In this document: positions 1 through 6,027 of the stretch, piece after piece
Layout: each line of letters starts with the position of its first letter
Position numbering within the stretch: the first letter of the stretch is position 1
DNA from: Chitinophagaceae bacterium
GTDB taxonomy: Bacteria; Bacteroidota; Bacteroidia; Chitinophagales; Chitinophagaceae
Assembly: GCA_017853235.1 (NCBI GenBank)
Contig: JAFMJX010000045.1
Span: forward strand, 1-11,274
DNA length: 11,274 nt
Direction: 5' to 3'
The notes under the pieces: model-generated
Told to the model about the DNA's origin: nothing
What the model saw: only the letters and a program-made list of their open reading frames with translations
Databases searched by the model: none
Translations under genes and position numbers: made by a program

Positions 1-420
1 ATAGATTATGTTCAAAAAACTTTGGCTTCTGGTAAAGTAGTTCCAGGATATGGACATGCGGTATTAAGAAAAACAGATCCTCGTTTTACTGCACAAATGG
101 AATTTGGTAAAAAACATTTACCAGATGATAAATTAGTGAATACGGTTTGGAAAATTTATGAAACGGTGCCACCCATTTTAGAATCATTAGGAAAAGTAAA
201 AAATCCTTGGCCGAATGTGGATGCACATAGCGGTGCTTTATTAGTGCACTACGGAATTGTAGAATATGAATTTTATACGGTATTATTTGCAGTGAGTCGT
301 GCTTTAGGTGTTTTGGCAAGTTTAACTTGGGATCGTGCTTTAGGCTTCCCATTAGAACGTCCCAAATCTGTCACCACAGAAGCCGTAAAGCTTTGGATCG
401 ATGGTAAAGGAGAAATTTAA
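1..420 (+). CDS. gltA: Citrate synthase, C-terminal part (truncated by window edge)
   Basis: Condenses acetyl-CoA and oxaloacetate to citrate, the first step of the TCA cycle, in the cytoplasm. The reading frame is open from base 1, so the gene begins outside the window; an internal TTG at 22-24 should not be taken as the start. The 139 visible residues match the eukaryotic/mitochondrial-like type of citrate synthase. They include VPGYGHAVLRKTDPR with the catalytic His at bases 55-57, KNPWPNVDAHSG with the catalytic Asp at bases 220-222, and the C-terminal SRALGV and FPLERPKS segments that carry substrate-binding arginines. The frame ends with TAA and no oddities are seen. A tRNA-Ala lies about 90 bp downstream on the same strand. 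The symbol is given by function; the family identification is secure. Confidence 0.95.
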   Translation: MDYVQKTLASGKVVPGYGHAVLRKTDPRFTAQMEFGKKHLPDDKLVNTVWKIYETVPPILESLGKVKNPWPNVDAHSGALLVHYGIVEYEFYTVLFAVSRALGVLASLTWDRALGFPLERPKSVTTEAVKLWIDGKGEI

Positions 421-449
421 TTTTCATTAAAATAGCTCAGGGGAATGAG

Positions 450-465
450 TCCCGATAAATCGGGA
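450..465. repeat. Palindrome 1 (TCCCGAT-AA-ATCGGGA)
   Basis: This is a perfect inverted repeat of 7 bp with a 2-base centre. It sits where the tRNA-Ala copy should carry CTCAG, the 5' strand of the D-arm. No T-tract follows, so it does not look like a terminator. It shares the outer TCCCGA/TCGGGA with the palindrome at 477-495, suggesting one repeat family. Confidence 0.7.
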
Positions 466-476
466 TTGGTAGAGCG

Positions 477-495
477 TCCCGAATGAAATTCGGGA
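477..495. repeat. Palindrome 2 (TCCCGAAT-GAA-ATTCGGGA)
   Basis: This is a perfect inverted repeat of 8 bp with a 3-base centre. It takes the place of the 17-base anticodon arm of the tRNA-Ala copy. Folded as a tRNA arm it gives a 6-bp stem and a 7-base loop with GAA in the anticodon position. It is related to the palindrome at 450-465 and is not followed by a T-tract. Confidence 0.7.
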
Positions 496-509
496 AGGTC
501 AGCCTAAAT

Positions 510-582
510 GGGGAATTAGCTCAGTTGGTAGAGCGTTTGCATGGCATGCAAGAGGTCAGCGGTTCGAACCCGCTATTCTCCA
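510..582 (+). tRNA. tRNA-Ala (anticodon GGC)
   Basis: A full cloverleaf of 73 bases can be folded by hand. The acceptor stem is GGGGAAT/ATTCTCC with one G-T pair, and the D-arm is GCTC-agttggta-GAGC. The anticodon arm is TTTGC-ATGGCAT-GCAAG with anticodon GGC, the variable loop is AGGTC, and the T-arm is AGCGG-TTCGAAC-CCGCT. The discriminator base is A at 582. The bases that follow are CAA, so the CCA tail is not encoded and must be added after transcription. GGC reads the alanine codons GCC and GCU. A strong hairpin terminator begins 1 base after the discriminator's next base. No clear promoter is seen between the citrate synthase stop and the gene. Confidence 0.96.
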
Positions 583-583
583 C

Positions 584-617
584 AAAGCCAGTCATTCAAT
601 GACTGGCTTTTATTTTT
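584..617. terminator. Bidirectional rho-independent terminator
   Basis: AAAGCCAGTCAT (584-595) and ATGACTGGCTTT (599-610) form a perfect 12-bp stem around the loop TCA, followed by a T-rich tail at 608-617. It ends the tRNA-Ala transcript on the plus strand. On the minus strand the run of A bases at 584-586 becomes T bases, and the stem begins at the stop codon (610-612) of the transporter gene, so it probably ends the 5-oxoproline operon too. Confidence 0.88.
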
Positions 618-1809
618 TGAGTTGTTCTAATAATGCGAAAATGCTCATGGTGCCCATGACTGCTACAACCAACCATCCCATGACTTCTATCCAAAGAGGG
701 TATTTGAATTTCTTTAAAATTGGCAAACGGCGTCCAGCAATTAACATGATGGATAATGCGAAGGGCAAAATAAAACCATTCACTAGTCCTGCTAATAATA
801 ATAATTCTTTTGGTTTCCCTAAAAGCACAAACAAGGTCGTTGCAAGAATTATAAAAGCACTAATCATTATTCTTTCTTTTTGAATCCATTTAATTTGGAG
901 GTGTTTTAAAAAAGAATAAGAAGTGTATGAAGCCCCTATGACAGATGATATTGCGGCACTCCAAAGTACTACTCCAAAAATGAATAAACCCCATCTTCCC
1001 CCCGCAGATTCAAAAACTGTAGCTGCTGGATTATTTTGATCTAAACGAATTCCTTGTGCAACAATTCCCACTGCTGCTAAAAATAAAATATAACGCATGA
1101 AGGAAGATATAACGATGCCAGTGGCCGCGCTTTTGGTAACAAACTTAATGTGTTCAGTTCCTGATATACCTGCATCTATTAATCTGTGGGCTCCTGAAAA
1201 AGTTATATAACCCCCTACAGTACCTCCTACAATAGTGACAATAGCAATAAGTGATATTTTTTCCGGAACAAAAGTATGATGCACTGCTTCTAATATAGGG
1301 GGATGTGCGGCATATACAATAAGTAAAGTGAGTCCAATTTTTACGATGCCTAATATTTTTGTGAGTTGGTCTAAAGTTTTTCCAATTTCCTCCACCCAAA
1401 AAATAATGATAGCAACGATGCCACTCAATATGGCTCCTTTAGCAAATGAAATACCAGTTAAAATATTTAAAGCTAAACCACAACCAGCAATATTTCCAAT
1501 ATTAAAAGCAAAGCCACCTAGCACTACTAATAAAGAAAGTAAATGGCCTAATCCAGGAAATAATTTATTGGCAATTTCTTGTGCACGCATGCCGCTTAAA
1601 GTTATAGCGCGCCAAATATTAATTTGTGCTCCAAAATCTAGTACAATAGAAATAATAATTACAAATCCAAAACTTGTGATAAGTTGTTCGGTATAAAATG
1701 AAGTTTGAGTTAAAAATCCTGGGCCAATGGAGGAGTTTGCCATTAAAAATGCTGCTCCCAAACTAAGTCCAGTAAATGATTTTAGGGGGCTAGGGGTATT
1801 TGATTTCAA
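610..1809 (-). CDS. NRAMP-fold transporter, candidate 5-oxoproline importer
   Basis: A 399-residue inner-membrane protein with about 11 hydrophobic segments and the overall pattern of the NRAMP family (Mn2+/Fe2+ transporters). It corresponds to YcsG, which sits with the same 5-oxoprolinase genes in Bacillus subtilis. The canonical metal motif DPGN of segment 1 is replaced by GPGF (residues 29-32). The usual MPH motif of segment 6 is replaced by TVGGYITFSG. Metal transport is therefore doubtful, and the operon suggests uptake of 5-oxoproline or a related compound; that substrate is inferred. It is the last gene of the operon and overlaps pxpA by 20 bp. The start is TTG at 1807-1809. No ATG lies between the upstream in-frame stop and the first membrane segment, and the first internal ATG (residue 23) would cut into that segment. 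The stop codon lies in the terminator stem. Confidence 0.85.
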   Translation of the reverse strand: MKSNTPSPLKSFTGLSLGAAFLMANSSIGPGFLTQTSFYTEQLITSFGFVIIISIVLDFGAQINIWRAITLSGMRAQEIANKLFPGLGHLLSLLVVLGGFAFNIGNIAGCGLALNILTGISFAKGAILSGIVAIIIFWVEEIGKTLDQLTKILGIVKIGLTLLIVYAAHPPILEAVHHTFVPEKISLIAIVTIVGGTVGGYITFSGAHRLIDAGISGTEHIKFVTKSAATGIVISSFMRYILFLAAVGIVAQGIRLDQNNPAATVFESAGGRWGLFIFGVVLWSAAISSVIGASYTSYSFLKHLQIKWIQKERIMISAFIILATTLFVLLGKPKELLLLAGLVNGFILPFALSIMLIAGRRLPILKKFKYPLWIEVMGWLVVAVMGTMSIFALLEQLKK

Positions 1810-2548
1810 TCTTATTTTCTTTTAAACATGAATGAATGGCAGATGCAATAGGTAATGCATTTAATCCATCTCCGTGAATACAAATGGTATTTGCTTCAAT
1901 TGGTATTTCATCACCTTGAATGGTATTGACTTTTTTTTCAAAGATCATTTTTAAAACCTGATTGCAGGCTTCTTTTTCGTCGTATATTAAGGCGTTGTCT
2001 AAATATCTGGGAGTCAGTTGTCCTGAATTTTGGTAAGTTCTGTCAGCAAATACTTCATTTGCAAAAGGTTGGCCATGTAAAATTGCTTGTTGAATGGTTT
2101 GACTGCCACTTAATCCATACACAATTAAATCGGGGTAAATGGCTTGTAATGTTTGAATATATATTTTACTCAGGTTTGTATCCTTAGCACAATCATTATA
2201 TAATGCACCATGTAATTTGATATGATGTAATTTGGCACCCAAGGGCTGGGCTACTTTTTCAAAAATATAAAGTTGTTCAGCTACAATTTCGGCTAATTCT
2301 AATAAAGAAATCATTTGCGAAGTTCGTCCAAAATTCGCTCTATCATCATAGCTTGGATGCGCACCCACTGCAACATCATGCTTCATCGCTATTTCAATGG
2401 TGCGTTTCATGGTATCATCATCACCAGCATGAAAACCGCAAGCAATATTAGCACTGCTAATAAAGGGCATGAGTTCGTCTTCGTTGTGAAAACCTTCTCC
2501 CATATCACAGTTAATGTCAATGGTTTTTATCATATTGATGAAACTCAT
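1790..2548 (-). CDS. pxpA: 5-oxoprolinase subunit PxpA (LamB/YcsF family)
   Basis: A subunit of the cytoplasmic ATP-dependent 5-oxoprolinase PxpABC, which opens 5-oxoproline, a damage product of glutamine and glutathione metabolism, to glutamate. The 252 residues have the usual family length. They show DINCDMGEGF (11-20), NIACGFHAGD (34-43), AHPSYDD (63-69), HGALYN (113-118), FADRTYQ (167-173) and CIHGDG (223-228), all hallmark LamB/YcsF blocks rich in conserved His and Asp. It overlaps pxpC upstream by 32 bp and the transporter downstream by 20 bp, which suggests translational coupling. The ATG at 2546-2548 is preferred because AGAAG lies about 6 bases before it. The internal ATG at 2531-2533 (residue 6) aligns better with the short N-termini of many homologues and remains possible. 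Confidence 0.94.
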   Translation of the reverse strand: MSFINMIKTIDINCDMGEGFHNEDELMPFISSANIACGFHAGDDDTMKRTIEIAMKHDVAVGAHPSYDDRANFGRTSQMISLLELAEIVAEQLYIFEKVAQPLGAKLHHIKLHGALYNDCAKDTNLSKIYIQTLQAIYPDLIVYGLSGSQTIQQAILHGQPFANEVFADRTYQNSGQLTPRYLDNALIYDEKEACNQVLKMIFEKKVNTIQGDEIPIEANTICIHGDGLNALPIASAIHSCLKENKIEIKYP

Positions 2549-3437
2549 TTTGAACTTCTATATAGCTTTGTTGTGCAATTTCTGCGGACACGATATTCCA
2601 ATAAAAGGGAGTGTCGTTTTTTAATTGCGCTAGCTTAGGTAAATCTAACAAAATTATTTGACCTATATTGGCATAGCCGCCAATGGTTTGATGATCAGCC
2701 ATTAACACCATAATTTCTCCACTAGGCAATAGTTGCATGGTTCCTTTTGTCACTGCACTTGATAAATAAGTGGGAGGTTTTAGTAATGCTAATTTTTCGC
2801 CTTGTATTGCATAACCCATTCTATTACTTTTTAGGCTCGTACTAAAAGTTTTTTTGAGGAGTATTTGTATAGATGCGGGATCCAAATCATTCCAAGCTGG
2901 ACCGGGTATAAATCGAATTGGACTAGGTTGAAATATATGTTTATAAATTCGTTGCAACCATTCATGGTGGATCGTGGGAAGACTAGAATTGTTTTTTTCA
3001 ACTGAAAAATACATTCCAGTTTGAATACGCTCCAAAAAATAACTTTGACTTTTTAGCCAAGAGTTGCATTCTATTTTTCCTTTCACTGCGAGGTAGCAAA
3101 TTTTACCTTGTATGGGTTGTAAAAACTGCAAGGTTTCATTTGCTTCTATGAAAATGGGGGTATTAAGTTCGACACTTTTTTCATTCACAACAGGAACAAA
3201 ATTGGCGCCAGTGATGCAAATACAAACTGCTTCATTAAAAGAAAAAATACTTGCAGGGAAATGTATTTCAAAGACTACTTGTTCAAGGGGGTTGCCTAGT
3301 ATTATATTCGCTAGTTGAGCTGATAAATAATCCATATAGCCACAAGGGGGTATTCCTATATGTTGAAATCCATATCGGCCTGCATCTTGCAGTGTATCAG
3401 CGACTCCTTTTTTAAGTATGTTCAATTGCATACTCAT
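2517..3437 (-). CDS. pxpC: 5-oxoprolinase subunit PxpC (KipA / allophanate hydrolase subunit 2-like)
   Basis: A partner of PxpB in the 5-oxoprolinase complex; the family is often labelled biotin-dependent carboxyltransferase or antagonist of KipI. The 306 residues begin with TLQDAGRYGFQHIGIPPCG (15-33), the standard N-terminal signature. They continue with ITGANF (75-80), the YLAVKG strand (115-120), RFIPGP (175-180), SNRMGY (204-209) and ADHQTIGGY (247-255), which are the expected core motifs in order. It is slightly shorter than typical members (about 310-340 residues) but looks complete. It overlaps pxpB by 26 bp and pxpA by 32 bp. A second ATG two codons in (3429-3431) is an equally good start; neither has a well-spaced ribosome binding site, as expected for a coupled gene. 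Confidence 0.93.
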   Translation of the reverse strand: MSMQLNILKKGVADTLQDAGRYGFQHIGIPPCGYMDYLSAQLANIILGNPLEQVVFEIHFPASIFSFNEAVCICITGANFVPVVNEKSVELNTPIFIEANETLQFLQPIQGKICYLAVKGKIECNSWLKSQSYFLERIQTGMYFSVEKNNSSLPTIHHEWLQRIYKHIFQPSPIRFIPGPAWNDLDPASIQILLKKTFSTSLKSNRMGYAIQGEKLALLKPPTYLSSAVTKGTMQLLPSGEIMVLMADHQTIGGYANIGQIILLDLPKLAQLKNDTPFYWNIVSAEIAQQSYIEVQNEFHQYDKNH

Positions 3438-4170
3438 TTTGTTTGGTGAATTCCTTTAAACTAATTGGAAAAAATTGTACTTGATCTCCCATTTTAAATT
3501 TCGCATAAGGAGCCATCTCTTTGTTAAATATAGTTTTTGGAGTGCGTCCAATTATTTTCCATCCGCCTGGTGAATTCATGGGATAAATTCCTGTTTGTGC
3601 TCCTGCTATTCCAACACTACCGGCCATAACCAAAGGCCTTGGTGTGGCATGTCTTGGACTTTGAATGGCTTTATCTACTTTACCCATATAGGCAAATCCT
3701 GGTAAAAAACCAATACAGTATACTTGGTAAATTGGCTGACAGTGTTTTTGTATGATGTCTTCAATGCCAATGTTATTTTCTTTTGCAACTATAGCTAAAT
3801 CGCTTCCTAAAGAAATATCATAACATACTGGTATTTGAATCACTTGTTGATGGGTTTCCTTTTTTTTCACCTCGTTGGTGTCTGCTAAAAATTCCTTTAA
3901 TAGGGATTGGCCTAATTGCAATGGAATAGGATAAGGGGTTCCTTTCCAAGTCATCTTACCTAATTTATTAAGATCAAAAATAACTGTGAGCGTATGATAG
4001 GATGGAATACAGTCTTTGAAAAATAATAAATTTTGAGCCATAATGTATTGGTTCAAATGTTGTATTTGCTCGACAATGAATGGGTCAATTTTTTCAGGCA
4101 AGCAAAATTGAATGGCATGATCCCCCAATAGTTTTACTTTCCATTCCGTGTTATGTTGATGTTGCACCAT
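3412..4170 (-). CDS. pxpB: 5-oxoprolinase subunit PxpB (KipI / allophanate hydrolase subunit 1-like)
   Basis: The first gene of the operon and the PxpB subunit of 5-oxoprolinase. B. subtilis KipI, which also inhibits the sporulation kinase KinA, belongs to the same family. The 252 residues show the N-terminal LLGDHAI (14-20), IPSYHTL (55-61), GFLPGFAYMG (154-163), TPRPLVMAGSVGIAG (176-190), QTGIYP (192-197) and SPGGW (200-204), a nearly textbook set. I start it at the ATG at 4168-4170. GGGAG precedes it by about 9 bases, and this N-terminus matches the family, whose members begin about 10 residues before the LGD motif. An upstream in-frame ATG at 4195-4197 adds nine residues and has AAGGG very close to it, so it is an alternative. 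A divergent promoter region shared with the GMC gene lies upstream. Confidence 0.93.
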   Translation of the reverse strand: MVQHQHNTEWKVKLLGDHAIQFCLPEKIDPFIVEQIQHLNQYIMAQNLLFFKDCIPSYHTLTVIFDLNKLGKMTWKGTPYPIPLQLGQSLLKEFLADTNEVKKKETHQQVIQIPVCYDISLGSDLAIVAKENNIGIEDIIQKHCQPIYQVYCIGFLPGFAYMGKVDKAIQSPRHATPRPLVMAGSVGIAGAQTGIYPMNSPGGWKIIGRTPKTIFNKEMAPYAKFKMGDQVQFFPISLKEFTKQNEYAIEHT

Positions 4171-4197
4171 AAGGATAAACTCCCTTAAAAATAGCAT

Positions 4198-4274
4198 AAA
4201 ACCCTTGTAAAAAGCTTATAATTTGATATATTCAATCTTGTATTGCATTTCGAAAAACAGACAACACAAAATGT
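4198..4274. promoter_or_regulatory. Divergent promoter region with short palindrome
   Basis: The 77 bp between the two divergent operons must hold both start signals (104 bp if pxpB starts at 4170). On the plus strand, TTG at 4205-4207 and TATAATTTG at 4217-4225 resemble the Bacteroidota -33 (TTG) and -7 (TAnnTTTG) elements, with one extra base in the second. TTGA-TATAT-TCAA at 4223-4235 is a small palindrome overlapping that -7-like element and could be an operator. No clear minus-strand promoter is recognised. Confidence 0.35.
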
Positions 4275-5984
4275 ATGAATCATCCTTCTCCTTTTCCTAA
4301 TACGGGAAGCCCTTCAAATACCTATGATGCTATTGTGATTGGCTCTGGTATTAGTGGTGGATGGGCGGCCAAAGAATTGTGTGAAAAGGGATTGAAAACG
4401 CTTATTTTAGAGAGAGGGCAAGATGTGGTTCACATTAAAGATTATCCAACTGCCACCAAAAATCCTTGGGATTTTGCCCATAGAGGAACTAAAACCAATG
4501 CACTTAAAAATGGAAATCCAATTGTAAGTAAATGTTATGCATACAATGAGACCAGTGCACATTTTTTTGTTAAAGATCAGCAGCATCCTTATGAACAAGA
4601 AAAACCTTTTGATTGGATAAGGGGATATCAAGTAGGAGGAAAATCATTGCTTTGGGCCAGACAAACACAAAGATGGAGTCGCTATGATTTTGAAGGTCCT
4701 GCTAGAGATGGATTTGGTGCTTGGCCAATTGGGTATCATGATTTAGAGGCATGGTATACTTATGTTGAACTATTTGCTGGCATTAGTGGTAATTATGATC
4801 AACTTGATACATTGCCTGATGGCTCATTTTTACCAGCTTGGGAAATGAATAGTACGGAAAAAATAATGCAGTCTAAAATAAATCGAAAATTTAAAGACCG
4901 ACATGTTATTCAAGGAAGATGTGCTCATTTAACTGTTCCACAACCAATACATATTCAACAAGGGCGACAAGCTTGTCAAGCAAGGTCACTATGTGAAAGA
5001 GGTTGCCCATTTGGAGGTTATTTTAGTTCCAATGCTGCGACGCTTCCTTGGGCCCAAAAAACTGGTAATTTGACATTAAAAACAAATGCGGTAGTGCACT
5101 CCATCATTTATGATGATAAAAGAGAAAAAGCGACAGGAGTAAGAGTGATAGACAGATTGACTAAAAAAGTAACAGAATATTTTTCAAAAATTATTTTTGT
5201 AAATGCATCCACTTTAAACACAAATTTGATTTTATTAAATTCCACATCAAGAAGATTTCCCAATGGTTTGGGAAACGATAGTGGAATGTTAGGAAAGTTC
5301 ATTGCATTTCATAATTATAGAGGCAGTATTTTTGCGAATATAGACGGCCCTATGGATCAATATTATTATGGTAGGAGGCCTACCCAACCCATGATGCCTA
5401 ATTTTAGAAATGTACATCATCAGGAAACTAATTTTTTGAGAGGTTATATGACTTTTTTTTCTGCAGGCAGAGGTAGGATACAAGCCAATGGAATTGGATC
5501 CAAATTTAAAGAAGAAAGTAGCGAGTTGGGTGGTTGGCATGTTTCAATGATGATGCAAGGGGAGACCATTCCAAAGAAAACAAATCATGTAAGATTAAGT
5601 GACGAAAAAAAAGATGATTGGGGTATCCCGCAACTTATCACTTCGGTAGCATATGATGAAAACGATGAAATATTATTGAAAGATTTTTTCAATACAGGAT
5701 CTGAAATGTTAGCCGAAGCTGGTTGTAAAGATATTTTTACGTATGATTCGCATCAAGCGCCAGGATTAGATATTCATGAAATAGGGGGATGCAGAATGGG
5801 GAAGGATCCTCAAAATTCAATTTTAAACGAATGGAATCAAATGCATCAATGTAAGAATGTATTTGTCACTGATGGATCCTGTATGGTAAGCACAGGAACT
5901 CAGAATCCATCTTTAACTTTTATGGCTATTACAGCTAGAGCAGCTAATTTTGCGGTAGATGCTTTAAAAAAAGGAACATTATAG
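4275..5984 (+). CDS. GMC-family FAD-dependent oxidoreductase
   Basis: A 569-residue flavoprotein of the glucose-methanol-choline family, which oxidises an alcohol group of a sugar or similar substrate. The FAD-binding fold starts at IVIGSGISGGW with G23-x-G25-x-x-G28 and a ribose-binding E46 in LILERG. The second FAD signature VGGKSLLWARQTQRWS lies at 120-135. A cysteine-rich stretch has C234, C240 and C244. The catalytic pair is H501 in HEIGGCRMG and N544 in QNPSLT. It resembles the gluconate-2-dehydrogenase-like and sugar-3-dehydrogenase-like GMC enzymes common in Bacteroidota. There is no Sec or Tat signal peptide, and the small Tat-carrying partner subunit often found with these enzymes is absent nearby. 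The substrate is unknown. It is first in a three-gene plus-strand unit, 43 bp before the GH3 gene. The ATG at 4275 lacks a Shine-Dalgarno site. Confidence 0.9.
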   Translation: MNHPSPFPNTGSPSNTYDAIVIGSGISGGWAAKELCEKGLKTLILERGQDVVHIKDYPTATKNPWDFAHRGTKTNALKNGNPIVSKCYAYNETSAHFFVKDQQHPYEQEKPFDWIRGYQVGGKSLLWARQTQRWSRYDFEGPARDGFGAWPIGYHDLEAWYTYVELFAGISGNYDQLDTLPDGSFLPAWEMNSTEKIMQSKINRKFKDRHVIQGRCAHLTVPQPIHIQQGRQACQARSLCERGCPFGGYFSSNAATLPWAQKTGNLTLKTNAVVHSIIYDDKREKATGVRVIDRLTKKVTEYFSKIIFVNASTLNTNLILLNSTSRRFPNGLGNDSGMLGKFIAFHNYRGSIFANIDGPMDQYYYGRRPTQPMMPNFRNVHHQETNFLRGYMTFFSAGRGRIQANGIGSKFKEESSELGGWHVSMMMQGETIPKKTNHVRLSDEKKDDWGIPQLITSVAYDENDEILLKDFFNTGSEMLAEAGCKDIFTYDSHQAPGLDIHEIGGCRMGKDPQNSILNEWNQMHQCKNVFVTDGSCMVSTGTQNPSLTFMAITARAANFAVDALKKGTL

Positions 5985-6027
5985 TATCATGAGACAATAA
6001 ATGAAGAAAAAAAATAAATAACTAGAG

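Larger units (their letters stand above)
431..504 (+). pseudogene. Broken tRNA-Ala-like remnant with palindromic arms
   Basis: By eye, four blocks of the intact tRNA-Ala at 510-582 recur here in order. TAGCTCAG (433-440) equals 8/8 bases of the D-arm start. GGGGAATGAG (440-449) matches 9/10 bases of the tRNA 5' end. TTGGTAGAGCG (466-476) matches 11/11, and AGGTCAGC (496-503) matches 8/8. Between them, the D-arm 5' strand is replaced by the palindrome at 450-465 and the anticodon arm by the palindrome at 477-495. The T-arm and 3' acceptor strand are missing, so this cannot be a normal tRNA. The replaced anticodon arm still has a 7-base loop, ATGAAAT, formally showing GAA (Phe), against ATGGCAT in the intact gene. 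A partial tandem duplication later altered by palindromes is the simplest reading. A structured non-coding RNA or tRNA-processing signal is an alternative. Confidence 0.55.

Noticed and set aside
22..420. TTG at 22-24 as the start of a small complete gene
   Set aside because: The frame is open to base 1 and the residues before it continue the citrate synthase family sequence; it is an internal codon of a truncated gene.
450..495. Palindromes as terminators of citrate synthase
   Set aside because: Neither is followed by a T-tract, and both lie inside tRNA-like sequence; a rho-independent role is not supported.
431..504. A second functional tRNA (Phe, GAA) before tRNA-Ala
   Set aside because: There is no T-arm and no 3' acceptor strand, and the D-arm is interrupted; only the anticodon-like arm looks complete.
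1328..1696. Plus-strand open frame of 122 codons inside the transporter gene
   Set aside because: It is antisense to a clear membrane protein; its length follows from the biased codons of the real gene.
6001..6021. Six-codon frame (MKKKNK) just before the GH3 gene as a leader peptide
   Set aside because: It is an A-rich stretch with no visible attenuator hairpin or ribosome binding site; chance occurrence is the simpler explanation.
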